Below are positions 48,889-57,792 of a stretch of 57,792 bases of DNA, piece after piece. The position numbers and the translations under genes are program-made. Below the pieces are notes generated by a model, which ran no database searches, had not been told where the DNA came from, and was given only the letters and a program-made list of their open reading frames with translations. The stretch comes from a virus. The stretch covers positions 1 to 57,792 of IMG/VR virus record IMGVR_UViG_3300043420_000463, one strand, 5' to 3'. Within the stretch, counting starts at the first letter, position 1. Every line of letters starts with the position of its first letter.

Positions 48889-49405
48889 AATTTTTCGTGA
48901 ATGGTTAACTGGATCTTTTGAAAACAAAACCCAAGCATTCTCGTATCCTTCTAGATATGCTATGATTAGGGTAACACATATTCCTTTATGGGGTGAGTTT
49001 TTTTATGGTGAGCAAGCATATAGTTATCAATCGAAGAAACCATATCGTCAGTTTGTCTTGTGGCCCACTGTAAATGATAATGGTATCAAAATTTTAAATT
49101 ATGAAATTGAAGCAAAAGAACAGTTTGCTGGTTGTAAAAACCTTGACAAATTGACCAAAGAAATGCTAAGATTGAAAAATGGTTGTGATGTCAACCTTAC
49201 ATTTGATGGAACTTCTTTTAAAGGGGGGTTGACAGGATGTGATTGTTATGTAAAATGGAATGGTAGAGATACATACCTCCAGAATGAGATTGAACTTACT
49301 TCAACTCATTATTATGTGAAAGATCTCGGATTTTGCCAGAAAAATCACCATCAAATTTGGGGATCTAAGTATGGCAGATTCGAATTTAAAAAAATGCCTG
49401 AGTAG
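48881..49405 (+). CDS. cpeT: CpeT/CpcT-type phycobiliprotein lyase
   Basis: A 174-residue T-type bilin lyase: LTGSFENKTQAFSYPSRYAM, HIPLWGEFFYGEQAYSY, KKPYRQFVLW, then GCDVNLTFDGTSFKGGLTGC, YLQNEIELTS and the terminal WGSKYGRFEFKKM. The family attaches phycoerythrobilin or phycocyanobilin to beta-subunit cysteines of phycobiliproteins, so the phage may help keep host antennae working. The presence fits a phycobilisome or phycoerythrin-bearing host. Its TAG stop (49403-49405) is nucleotides 8-10 of tRNA-Thr. Confidence 0.87.
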   Translation: MIEIFREWLTGSFENKTQAFSYPSRYAMIRVTHIPLWGEFFYGEQAYSYQSKKPYRQFVLWPTVNDNGIKILNYEIEAKEQFAGCKNLDKLTKEMLRLKNGCDVNLTFDGTSFKGGLTGCDCYVKWNGRDTYLQNEIELTSTHYYVKDLGFCQKNHHQIWGSKYGRFEFKKMPE

Positions 49406-49469
49406 CTCAGCTGGATAGAGCAACGGTTTTGTAAACCGTAGGTCGTCGGTTCAAGTCCGACCTTAGGCT
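49396..49469 (+). tRNA. tRNA-Thr(TGT)
   Basis: Acceptor GCCTGAG with CTTAGGC (one G-U), anticodon arm ACGGT-TTTGTAA-ACCGT (TGT), T-arm GTCGG-TTCAAGT-CCGAC, discriminator T. The first ten bases overlap the CpeT gene. Confidence 0.94.
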
Positions 49470-49551
49470 TTGGCAGTAATGCCAACTTCTACTACGGGTA
49501 TCTTCCGTAGCGTCGTATGGGAGTGGTTGGAAATGTCCGAATGCTCCCACC
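49470..49551 (+). other. Hairpin-rich spacer between tRNAs
   Basis: No gene. Three hairpins in a row: TGGC-AGTAAT-GCCA (about 49471-49484), CTACGG-GTATCT-TCCGTAG (about 49494-49511) and GGGAG...CTCCC (about 49520-49548). It may guide tRNA processing or be part of a small RNA; nothing known is recognised. Confidence 0.35.
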
Positions 49552-49552
49552 T

Positions 49553-49624
49553 CCTCTGGTAGTCTATTGGTAAGGACAGGTGGACAACACACATGGATAC
49601 TGGGTTCGATTCCCAGACAGAGGA
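49553..49624 (+). tRNA. tRNA-like element with degenerate anticodon arm
   Basis: The acceptor CCTCTGG pairs with ACAGAGG at six of seven positions, the D-stem GTCT/GGAC and T-arm CTGGG-TTCGATT-CCCAG are intact, discriminator A. The anticodon arm cannot fold normally: the best register (49578-49594) has one mismatch, no U33 and an anticodon of CAA by position. Either a decayed tRNA, a non-decoding tRNA mimic or one with an insertion error. Confidence 0.6.
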
Positions 49625-49674
49625 AAAGAACACCCCTCAAGCCTATCAACGATGCTCAAACAGAGGGGTCACTA

Positions 49675-49757
49675 GTCGGTATGGCGGAATTGGTAGACGC
49701 GCTGGGTTTAGGTTCCAGTGTCCTTGCGACGTGGAGGTTCAAGTCCTCTTACCGACA
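49675..49757 (+). tRNA. tRNA-Leu(TAG)
   Basis: A class II tRNA: acceptor GTCGGTA with TACCGAC, anticodon arm CTGGG-TTTAGGT-TCCAG (TAG), variable arm, T-loop TTCAAGT, discriminator A. Confidence 0.93.
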
Positions 49758-49836
49758 TATACAGGTAAAATTTACTTTTCAAATACCTAAAACTGGGAAA
49801 AAATTTTCCGCTAAAAATTTGGCAAAAAAGTTGAGT

Positions 49837-50436
49837 ATGATCAGAACATTTAATAATTTTGCTCCTGCTGCTTTAACTGATCTTGTTGAGCAAATATGTA
49901 AAGATACCAATTTTCCTTACACTATAGGAACAGAAAGTTTTGGTACGGTAACCTATGACCCCAGTAGTCTTATGGAAAAAGACTATAGGGTAGTAGATTG
50001 TCAGCAATTTGTTCATATTCTTGCTCATAATGGAATTCCGTATTCTCCATATTTTCACTTATTTTCTAATCTAATAGAATGTGTAATTGAAAAATATTTT
50101 CCAGAAGAAACAGACCTTGGAATTATTAGATCCAAGGTTAATATTCAACCACAGCAAAAAATAGTTGATAAAGATGTATTCTTCAATCCTCCTCATATTG
50201 ATCCTGGCGGCATTGGAACCATTGTTGCTTTATATTATGTTGAAGATAGTGATGGTGATACGTTCTTCTTTAAGAAAAATGGAGAAATCTCAAGACGAAT
50301 TTCTCCTCAAAAAGGAAAATTAGTGTTATTTGATGGAAGCATATATCATGCTTCAAGTCCACCTCAAGACCATAAATCTAGGATTGTTATCAATACAAAT
50401 ATCGATAAATCACCAGATATCTTAAAAATACGATGA
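49837..50436 (+). CDS. 2-oxoglutarate/Fe(II)-dependent oxygenase
   Basis: A 199-residue oxygenase with His-x-Asp in NPPHIDPGG, the strand TIVALYYVEDSDGDTFFF, distal His in GSIYHASSPP and the Arg in SRIVINTNI, all expected for the prolyl-hydroxylase-like branch. The start ATG 49837 gives the usual MIRTFNNFAPAALTDLVEQI beginning; the open frame extends upstream through tRNA-Leu but that part is not coding. It overlaps the next gene by ATGA. The pair at 49837-51023 shares YYVxDxDGDT and HASSPP blocks, so it is probably a duplication. Confidence 0.83.
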   Translation: MIRTFNNFAPAALTDLVEQICKDTNFPYTIGTESFGTVTYDPSSLMEKDYRVVDCQQFVHILAHNGIPYSPYFHLFSNLIECVIEKYFPEETDLGIIRSKVNIQPQQKIVDKDVFFNPPHIDPGGIGTIVALYYVEDSDGDTFFFKKNGEISRRISPQKGKLVLFDGSIYHASSPPQDHKSRIVINTNIDKSPDILKIR

Positions 50437-51023
50437 TTAAAGTATATGACGATCTGATACCAGAAGCATTAGTTGACGTTTTGGAAAAAATGCTTCTATG
50501 TAACACATTTCCTTGGTATATTTCTACCGCTGGTCTTTCGTCAGTAAATTATATTGAGAGTGGGTATAATAATACCGTAGATTCGCCACAATTAGTCCAT
50601 CCTATAATTATTAACGGCACTCCCGAATCTGCTATGTATTCGATATGTGCTAGTATGCTTTCTAATTTTTTTGGAACAGTTATCCCTTACAATTATAGTA
50701 AAAATATTATTCTTTCGAGGATGAAAGCAAATTGTCAGATAAAACAATATTGTGATGAATCAAAACACAATCCTCCTCATTTAGACTATAGTGATAGGCA
50801 GCATGATATGAAAGTATGCTTATACTACGTTTCTGATTTTGATGGAGACACATATTTTTTTGAAAATTATAAAATAGTTGATAAAGTTTCTCCGAAACGT
50901 GGTAGAATGGTGGTATTCGATGGAAATATCGTACATGCTTCTAGTCCTCCTAGAAATTCTTCGGTTAGAGTTGTCATAAACACTAACTTATTCATGCCTT
51001 GTCGGGTTGAAGACCTTGTATAA
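50433..51023 (+). CDS. 2-oxoglutarate/Fe(II)-dependent oxygenase, paralogue of the gene before
   Basis: A 196-residue oxygenase with PPHLDYSD (His-x-Asp), VCLYYVSDFDGDTYFFE, VVFDGNIVHASSPP (distal His) and SVRVVINTNLF (2OG-binding Arg). The N-terminus MIKVYDDLIPEALVDVLEKM fits the family. Similarity with the preceding gene in the core suggests tandem duplication. Target unknown. A late-type box overlaps its end and serves the giant gene. Confidence 0.83.
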   Translation: MIKVYDDLIPEALVDVLEKMLLCNTFPWYISTAGLSSVNYIESGYNNTVDSPQLVHPIIINGTPESAMYSICASMLSNFFGTVIPYNYSKNIILSRMKANCQIKQYCDESKHNPPHLDYSDRQHDMKVCLYYVSDFDGDTYFFENYKIVDKVSPKRGRMVVFDGNIVHASSPPRNSSVRVVINTNLFMPCRVEDLV

Positions 51024-51026
51024 ATA
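51019..51026 (+). promoter_or_regulatory. Late promoter, exact TATAAATA
   Basis: TATAAATA overlaps the stop of the oxygenase gene, 40 bases before the giant structural gene. An exact match to the T4 late consensus. Confidence 0.65.
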
Positions 51027-51065
51027 CATTGAAGAAAGAAGCAAATACCCAGGGTTCGGCTAATT

Positions 51066-54000
51066 ATGGCTCTTACAAGACTTGATAATCTGTACTCAAG
51101 CAAGACTGGCAAATACTTATACGTATCTCCAGACGATTTTAACGCTACTGATGAACTTGATAACAGAGGTAATTCTCCTCTACGTCCATTCAAGACAATC
51201 CAGCGTGCTTTTATTGAAGTAGCAAGATATTCATATCTTCCTGGACAAGACAACGATCGTTTCGACCAGTTCAGCATCATGCTGATGCCTGGTGATCACT
51301 ATATTGATAATAGACCTGGACTAGTAGATATTGAGTCTGGTGATAGACAGCGTTATTATGATGCTAAGAACCTAATTGATGCCAACCGTCAAGAGATTAT
51401 TGACAGAGCATATGCCGAAATTACTGTAAGATATGACGAGAGTCTTTGGGGAACTGATTGGGTGGTTCCTGGTGATCCAGTAGATCAAGATAAAAATAGA
51501 TATTATGATGCCTATCGTTTGATTCAGTGGAATAGAGAGTATATTCAGGCGAGATCTACTGCTCAAGTAGCAATTGATTATCCAGATTTTTATTTTCCAG
51601 ATGAACCACAACTTGATTCTGCTAGCAGATTTGCCGATGCTTATCGCTTAATCCTTCAGAACAAACAAAATATTGTAGATAGAGCATGGGACAATACTGC
51701 TCTTGCTTATCCTTCCATTGTTACTACACAATCAAAGTGTAAGAGAGATTTAGGTTATTACGTAGAGCACCTAGCACTTGATTTGTTCTTTGGTGGAAAT
51801 AAGTGGACTAGAGAATTTATTCTTCAGTATTTTGATGCTCAAGGAAATCAAATTAGTAATGGTTTGGATGGAGAAGAGACCGAATCTAACTATGCTTTTG
51901 AAGCAGCTACAGAATTTATGAAAGCTGCTTTGACAAATCAAAGCAGCGTAACTGTTAATGGCACTGTATATGATATTACATCATGGACTAAAGATTTAAC
52001 AGTAACTGCTGATTCTGCTACTGGATCTAATGTAAGTCCTGCTTCTTGCTCTAATGTTCAGACTACACTCGATAACTTAACAACAATTGTTACCGATGTA
52101 TTTCTTGCTGGAAACCTGAGTGGTCTTCCTGATGAAGATGCTGGTCAACCATCAACTGGAAAGTCTAAGTGCTTTAGAGATATTGGATACTATATCGATG
52201 CTATTTCACTTGATATTTCTCTTGGTGGTGGTAACGTATACACTAGAAAGTATATTCAAAACTACTTCAATGCTTCTGGAACTGCTTGGATTGATGATGG
52301 TCTTCAAGGTGAAGAGCAACAGTCTATTGCTGCTTTCAATGTAGCAAGAGATTTGATGAAGTCGGCAGTTGCTAATCAACTTGGTTATAAAGATCTAACC
52401 TTGACTGACAGTGGTGATGACAATCAGGCTGAATATACTAGTGGCGATTGTGCTAATGTACAAACAACAATTAACAATCTAGCATTAATTATACAAACAT
52501 ATTTCCTTCAAGGAACCCTAGAAAATTTCGTACCAGAAGTTGTTGCTGATACACAACCTGGAGAAAGCAAGTGTAAGCGTGATATTGGTTATATTGTTGA
52601 TGCTGTTGCTGCTGACTTGAATAACGGTGGTAACGCTAATATCGTTGCTGCTGCTAAGTCTTACTTTGATAAAAATGGACTTCCCATCAGCAACGGATTG
52701 CTCGGTGAAGAGTCTCAATCTGTTATTGCTTTCAGTTATGCTGGAGTAATGATGAAGAAAGCTGTAACCAACCAGCTTTATAGAAAGGACTTAACTATTC
52801 TCTCTGGTCCTGCTGAGTATGCTGGATATGAGACTGATGAATCTTTTGTACCAAATCTTCCATCTGGCAATTCTGCCACTTGTATTGATGTACAAGCATC
52901 AATTGACAACCTAATTGGTATTATTACAACTGTAATTGAAGAAGGTGATCTAACAAGTCTTTCTTCTGTTGCTATCACTGGTGATATTCCAGTATTTAAT
53001 TATAATAGAGCATTACAGGAATGGCAAGATAACTCTATTCTAGATCTTTCCAACCCAGATAACGTTTTATACAAATTTAATGCTTCTAGTGGTGGTGCTA
53101 TCGTACCTAGAGGTTGTTCTCTAATTGGTTATGACCTTCGTCGTACTATTGTTCGTCCTCTGTATGTTCCAGATCCTGCTGATGGAACTCAGGCAAGAAC
53201 TTCTATCTTTAATCTAACTGGTGGTTGCTATTTGTGGCAATTTACTATTAAGGATGGTGATCTATCCTCAAACTCTCCACTATTTGATCCAGTTGCTAAT
53301 GTAGGTAAAGTTTACTTCCAGGCTGGCAATAACAGCACTCTTGCTATTCCAGAGTATTCTCACCACAAGATCACGATCATGACCTATGCTGATAGGGATG
53401 ATCTAGAACTGTACTATGATAAAGTTGGAAGAGCATTTGCTTTATTCCAACCATCTATTGATGATGGTGATCTGGAAGCACTTCCACAGGAAAATAGAAT
53501 CGTTGGTCCTCTATCTGATACTAGAAGTATTGTAAAACTCAGACTTGCTGGACAAACTGCTTCTGGCAAAACAATTATTGAAGCCACAACTAAAGTTGCT
53601 CATGGATACTTTAGAGAGCAGTATGTTGCCATTATCGACAATGGTCTTGATGAAGGACTAAATGGTACATTTAAGATTACTTCTATCTCAGATACAGATC
53701 CAAAAGTATTCAGTTATGAAGTTGATCTAACCCCACAGCAGTTAGGTTTAGACATTAATGAAACTGGTTATAGTGTACCAGATTTGAGTCTATCTGCTAG
53801 AGCACAGGCAGAAATTGACTCTGTTGAGTCTGCTTCTCCATACGTCTTTAACTGCTCAATTCGTTCCACCTGGGGTCAGTGTGGTATGTGGGCAGATGGA
53901 TCGAAGGCGACTGGATTTAAGTCGATGGTTGTTGCCCAGTACACGGGTGTTTCCCTACAAAAAGACGACCGTGCCTTCATCCGTTATGATGAGTTTAGCA

Positions 54001-57000
54001 ACACTTGGAACCAGGCATCACTAACTGACGCTTTTGCTACTGTTGCTTATCACACCAAGGGCGATGCTTATTGGAAGGATGACTGGAGAAACTTCCACAT
54101 TCGTGCTTCTGATGACTCGTTTATTCAGTGTGTTTCGGTCTTCGCTGTTGGATTCTTCGATCACTTCTTGATGGAGTCTGGTGGTGACATGTCGATCACC
54201 AACTCTAACTCGAACTTTGGTAATACTTCCCTACATGCTATTGGTTTCAAAGGATTCTCTTTTAACCAGGATAAGGGTGGTTACATTACTGATATTGTTC
54301 CTGTTAAAAAAATTGATACTAGTGAATTTAATCTAAAGGATCTTAAGTACTATCCTCTTTCTAACCAGGCAACCAAAGCAGATGGTAATAGAACCAGACT
54401 ATATTATAGTGGAGATAATGTATATACTCCATTCTCAAAACCAGCAACTTCTATTGATGGATATAGACTTGGCGCTAGAACTAATGATAAACTGTTCTTA
54501 AAACTACCAAAACTTGGTGGTGGAACTGATTTCTATGAAGCAACTGTTTCTCCTTCTGGATTTAAAAAGTATACAGCTTCTTTAGAAACTTTAACTCCTG
54601 CTGGAATTGCTATTGATAACTATGCTCAAGATGCTGCTAATTTGATTGAATCCAACAAAGCATTCATTCAAAATGAGGCGTATCTTTATATTATTACTAA
54701 ATACCCAGAACTTCAAACAAATACCAATATTACTATTGCTAAGTGTGAAAGGGACATCGGTTATTTTGTAGATGCTGTTGTTCAAGATTTGAGACTTGGT
54801 GGTAATATTAACACTATTCAAGCAGCAGAAGGATATTATGTTGGTGGTCAACTAGCATACATTGAGCAAGAACTTAACGAGTCTATTGAGGCATACGATT
54901 ACGTTAAGAATCTCTGTATTGCTGCTATGAGGAACTTTGATTACCTCATCAGAAACTGTGAAACTGTACAGGGATCTTCAATAATTAATGTTGGCAATAC
55001 TCAAGGATTGCTCATTGGTATGAAAGTCACCCAGTATGATTACAATACAACTAATTTCACCAATGGTAGACTTAATAGAGATGCTGCTGTACCAACACAA
55101 TTAAACCCCGCTATTCCAGCTGGTGCTTATATTAAGAGAATTATTAATACTGAAGAAATTGAAATTGGTAATAGTCGCCCATCTTTGACAGTTGATGAAA
55201 ACGGTAGAGTATCTGCTGCTTTCGGTACATCTGTAAATGCTTTAATTACAACAAATACTGGAACATATTTACATTTTGAATTACCACAAACAGATTCTTT
55301 AACAGATAGTGAGGATGTACTTTCTGGTTCTTTCTCAAGCACCAATGCTGTAAGAGATAGTGAAGTTCTTCAAGATCTTGCAGTTTGGGAACCTGCTGGT
55401 GATGATGGATATCCAGAGTGTGTTAATGTTGCTGCCACGATTCAGGATTATTTTGTCAACATCTTTTTAATTCTCAACAACGGATTAACATCTCTTGGTA
55501 TCACTGAAACGGAGTCTACCAATCAGATTCTTCTTAACAAAGAGTTTATTGCTAATGAAGCAGTAGCAAGAATGCTTTTAAATCCAGCAAATTCTGAATT
55601 TACGATCCCTGGCGGAACACAAGCATATGTTGATGATGTAATTGAAGCTCTAGAAGCATATGCTTTTAATATCAAATTTGGCGGTAATGATAGAGTTTAC
55701 GATATTGCTAGAGTTTATGTAACACAACCTGGAGCAATCCAAGGTCAAAGATCTGAGTTGGTTGAAGTTTATACTAACATGAGAACTATTGCTACAGAAG
55801 TAGTTAGAAACGAAACGGTAGGAATTGCTGGATCTCATGGTTTAACTCAAATTCTAGATCCAACTCCAGTTCTAGACGAAGAAGGTTTGGATGAAATTGC
55901 TTTAACTATTACTAATCTTACAGCGATTATCAGTCAAGGTATTGGTACTGAGCAGAATCCAGGAAATCTACAGGGTATTACTAGAACTGAGCCATCTTTC
56001 AATGTTGTTGATCGTGTAGAACCAATTGTAGACACTGCTAATCTTGCTGCTAGAGCTACTCTGTTCACTATCAATACTGGATCATCCACATCAGATCCTC
56101 ATTACTTTGAAACTGGAACTCCTGTGAGACTAGTTCCCAAAGTTCGTGATGGTGTAGATCCAACCACTGTTGATAAGCGTGTAATTAGACTTCCAAAAGG
56201 ATTCTCTACTAACACAATCTACTATGTAATCGCTCCTGGTAGAACTACTAGACCAGAAGATTATTCGAATGGTGCTGATTATCCAAACACATTTACTAAT
56301 CAGTCCGCCACTAAGTTGATGTTGGCGACTACCAAAGAAAATGCCGCTGCTGGCATCTACATGTATTCGCCTGAAACAGAGTCTGTAGATGAAAATATTG
56401 AAATTGAACTTCAGCAGTATGTTCTTGATGAAACATTCGGATTACATCAATATCTCTGTAATTTTGGTTCTGGTCTAACCGATGTTGTGGAAACTGATGT
56501 ACCACATATTTTTGATGTTCCTCTTGATCTAACTGGTTACGATCCAGTTGTACAAAAAGTTTTCTTTAGAACTTTTGGCGATCCTTCTGAGTCATCATTG
56601 CCACAAATTACGGTAAACAATGTAACCACGGAAGTAAATCCAAATCAATATTATTATGTTAGATTTGTAACTCCTAAGACATTTGCTGTATTTAATACTG
56701 AATCTGAAGCTGTTGCTGGAACTCCTAGAATTACATTTGCTCCTGGATTTGGACAAAACTTCTACGTCTTTGCCGATAAGCGTGTCTCTCCTGTGAGATT
56801 TGATGCTACTAGAGATGATAGTGCTTTACTTCCAGACAACAGAGAGACAACTACTGGTCAATGGTACATTCAAACTACTGATGCTTATGATCCTGCTGTA
56901 AATATTCAGGCAAGGATGAATGAGATTGGTGAAGATCTCAAAGATGCTAGATCTAAGAACACCTTCTACCAGAGACTTGAAGATGAAAGGGGTGCCGAAG

Positions 57001-57792
57001 ATAGAATCTATCGTCTACGTTACGTTATTCCTGAGTATTCGGAAGGTGTACGTGATCCTCTAAATGGTTTTGTTCTCAAAGCGAGAACTGACGAGACTAG
57101 AAAACTACTACCACAGCGTATTGTTTTAAAACCAGTTGCTGCTGGATCTGCTTCTGTTGCTAGATTTGAGATTCAAACTCAATTAGCTGGTGGTGGTACA
57201 ATTTCACAACAATTAGGATTGCCAGATTCTGAACTAAACTCTCAGTTCTCATATGATCCTTACAATGTAAATCAAGTTAAGATTGTTGGTAGTGAGAGAA
57301 CAGATTCTAAGACATCATTTAGTATTCAATCTGCTAGAAAAACTGAAATTGCTGGTACTGAGTATCTAGAACTTACAGTATTCGACCTTGGAATTACTGA
57401 TGATGCTGTTAGAAATGAGCAGTTTGTAACTGTTAAGATTAATTCTCCTCAGGGCGGCGCTTTTAGAATTAATACTTCTACGAGCATTGAGAATAACAGA
57501 ATTACCTGGAATGGATTCTCTTCTGGATTTGGTTATCTTCAGGGATACTTTAATCCAGATGGAACCGACGAGCATTACTTAGTTATCAAAGGTCTGGATG
57601 AAGATGTGATTGAATACAACAGCAATGTTGCTACTGTATTCTCACAACCTGTTCTAGATGCTGATAATGATCCTGTTCTCGACGGCGAAGGTAATCAAGT
57701 TTTAATCTATGCTACTTTGCTAGCAAAACCAAATAGCGTAGGATCTCCAAATAATTCTCTCAGTAAGTCTGATAGAAGAGATTATCTGTACA
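51066..57792 (+). CDS. Giant virion structural protein, C-terminus beyond the window
   Basis: An open frame starting MALTRLDNLYSSKTGKYLYV at 51066 and still open at the right edge, so more than 2240 residues. The start of the protein (FNATDELDNRGNSPLRPFKT) is, from memory, conserved in cyanophage structural proteins. A repeat of about 140 residues, beginning KCKRDIGYxVDA and continuing GLxGEExQSxxAFxxA, occurs near 51737, 52167 and 52567, with a diverged copy near 54740. Later parts are beta-rich with Asn, Thr and Gly. It is probably a fibre or whisker-like appendage. No enzyme motif was seen. Confidence 0.8.
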   Translation, partial: MALTRLDNLYSSKTGKYLYVSPDDFNATDELDNRGNSPLRPFKTIQRAFIEVARYSYLPGQDNDRFDQFSIMLMPGDHYIDNRPGLVDIESGDRQRYYDAKNLIDANRQEIIDRAYAEITVRYDESLWGTDWVVPGDPVDQDKNRYYDAYRLIQWNREYIQARSTAQVAIDYPDFYFPDEPQLDSASRFADAYRLILQNKQNIVDRAWDNTALAYPSIVTTQSKCKRDLGYYVEHLALDLFFGGNKWTREFILQYFDAQGNQISNGLDGEETESNYAFEAATEFMKAALTNQSSVTVNGTVYDITSWTKDLTVTADSATGSNVSPASCSNVQTTLDNLTTIVTDVFLAGNLSGLPDEDAGQPSTGKSKCFRDIGYYIDAISLDISLGGGNVYTRKYIQNYFNASGTAWIDDGLQGEEQQSIAAFNVARDLMKSAVANQLGYKDLTLTDSGDDNQAEYTSGDCANVQTTINNLALIIQTYFLQGTLENFVPEVVADTQPGESKCKRDIGYIVDAVAADLNNGGNANIVAAAKSYFDKNGLPISNGLLGEESQSVIAFSYAGVMMKKAVTNQLYRKDLTILSGPAEYAGYETDESFVPNLPSGNSATCIDVQASIDNLIGIITTVIEEGDLTSLSSVAITGDIPVFNYNRALQEWQDNSILDLSNPDNVLYKFNASSGGAIVPRGCSLIGYDLRRTIVRPLYVPDPADGTQARTSIFNLTGGCYLWQFTIKDGDLSSNSPLFDPVANVGKVYFQAGNNSTLAIPEYSHHKITIMTYADRDDLELYYDKVGRAFALFQPSIDDGDLEALPQENRIVGPLSDTRSIVKLRLAGQTASGKTIIEATTKVAHGYFREQYVAIIDNGLDEGLNGTFKITSISDTDPKVFSYEVDLTPQQLGLDINETGYSVPDLSLSARAQAEIDSVESASPYVFNCSIRSTWGQCGMWADGSKATGFKSMVVAQYTGVSLQKDDRAFIRYDEFSNTWNQASLTDAFATVAYHTKGDAYWKDDWRNFHIRASDDSFIQCVSVFAVGFFDHFLMESGGDMSITNSNSNFGNTSLHAIGFKGFSFNQDKGGYITDIVPVKKIDTSEFNLKDLKYYPLSNQATKADGNRTRLYYSGDNVYTPFSKPATSIDGYRLGARTNDKLFLKLPKLGGGTDFYEATVSPSGFKKYTASLETLTPAGIAIDNYAQDAANLIESNKAFIQNEAYLYIITKYPELQTNTNITIAKCERDIGYFVDAVVQDLRLGGNINTIQAAEGYYVGGQLAYIEQELNESIEAYDYVKNLCIAAMRNFDYLIRNCETVQGSSIINVGNTQGLLIGMKVTQYDYNTTNFTNGRLNRDAAVPTQLNPAIPAGAYIKRIINTEEIEIGNSRPSLTVDENGRVSAAFGTSVNALITTNTGTYLHFELPQTDSLTDSEDVLSGSFSSTNAVRDSEVLQDLAVWEPAGDDGYPECVNVAATIQDYFVNIFLILNNGLTSLGITETESTNQILLNKEFIANEAVARMLLNPANSEFTIPGGTQAYVDDVIEALEAYAFNIKFGGNDRVYDIARVYVTQPGAIQGQRSELVEVYTNMRTIATEVVRNETVGIAGSHGLTQILDPTPVLDEEGLDEIALTITNLTAIISQGIGTEQNPGNLQGITRTEPSFNVVDRVEPIVDTANLAARATLFTINTGSSTSDPHYFETGTPVRLVPKVRDGVDPTTVDKRVIRLPKGFSTNTIYYVIAPGRTTRPEDYSNGADYPNTFTNQSATKLMLATTKENAAAGIYMYSPETESVDENIEIELQQYVLDETFGLHQYLCNFGSGLTDVVETDVPHIFDVPLDLTGYDPVVQKVFFRTFGDPSESSLPQITVNNVTTEVNPNQYYYVRFVTPKTFAVFNTESEAVAGTPRITFAPGFGQNFYVFADKRVSPVRFDATRDDSALLPDNRETTTGQWYIQTTDAYDPAVNIQARMNEIGEDLKDARSKNTFYQRLEDERGAEDRIYRLRYVIPEYSEGVRDPLNGFVLKARTDETRKLLPQRIVLKPVAAGSASVARFEIQTQLAGGGTISQQLGLPDSELNSQFSYDPYNVNQVKIVGSERTDSKTSFSIQSARKTEIAGTEYLELTVFDLGITDDAVRNEQFVTVKINSPQGGAFRINTSTSIENNRITWNGFSSGFGYLQGYFNPDGTDEHYLVIKGLDEDVIEYNSNVATVFSQPVLDADNDPVLDGEGNQVLIYATLLAKPNSVGSPNNSLSKSDRRDYLY

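Noticed and set aside
49140-49177. TTGACA with TAAGAT inside the CpeT gene
   Set aside because: 18-base spacing inside a coding region with no nearby gene start except the tRNA over 200 bases away; probably chance.
1-57792. Integrase, attachment site or lysogeny module
   Set aside because: No integrase, repressor or att-like repeat next to the tRNAs was seen; gene content is that of a lytic T4-like phage.

Overview
The window is part of the genome of a T4-like marine cyanophage (cyanomyovirus). It combines T4-type virion and replication genes (gp4, a gp2 candidate, gp48, gp53, gp26, gp51, gp5-like and gp27-like hub proteins, RNase H, gp32, a gp33 candidate) with cyanobacterial auxiliary metabolic genes: psbA, psbD, two hli, ferredoxin, peroxiredoxin, two glutaredoxins, speD, thyX, phoH and a CpeT-type bilin lyase. 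The host is therefore a marine Synechococcus or Prochlorococcus; the sequence alone does not decide which.

Layout. 1-2035 (minus): a staphylococcal-nuclease-like gene, three small secreted proteins and the start of a proline-rich protein. 2097-4733 (plus): a C39 peptidase whose frame runs by a probable -1 frameshift into a GH24 lysozyme, then a second tail-lysozyme-type protein and a membrane protein. 4732-8619: five tRNAs (Arg, Asn, Val, Pro, Gly) mixed with two 2OG-Fe(II) oxygenases, a glutaredoxin, an orphan Phd-like protein and many tiny genes. 8666-10672: a small outer-membrane-like protein, hli, ferredoxin, peroxiredoxin and a second hli. 10746-20046 (minus): three very large tail-fibre or appendage genes. 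20362-30382 (plus): psbA, psbD, then the early/replication block ending in gp32. 30455-34363 (minus): gp53, gp48, gp2-like, gp4. 34399-47853 (plus): tail-tube/baseplate gene, gp26, gp51, two tape-measure/hub-like proteins, the gp27-like and gp5-like hub and a needle protein. 47943-51023: five tRNAs and one tRNA-like element, the CpeT gene and two more 2OG oxygenases. 51066 to the right edge: one giant structural gene that continues past the window.

Expression. Early genes have near-consensus sigma70 promoters (TTGACA/G, usually 17 bp, TAnnnT). Structural genes have T4-late-like (N)(A/T)TAAATA or CTAAATA boxes. Several promoters place their -35 inside an intrinsic-terminator hairpin loop or over the stop codon of the gene before. 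Most genes overlap by ATGA, GTGA or TAATG.

The most interesting observations are two candidate programmed -1 frameshifts (C39 peptidase into lysozyme; gp26 into gp51), each with a heptamer in the correct frame followed by a stem-loop; a long out-of-frame overlap between two apparently real small genes (6360-6657); three protein genes whose stop codon is nucleotides 8-10 of a tRNA; and three exact-period repeats directly upstream of gp32 that look like a translational operator. All functional calls are from motif recognition and gene order; no database search was possible.
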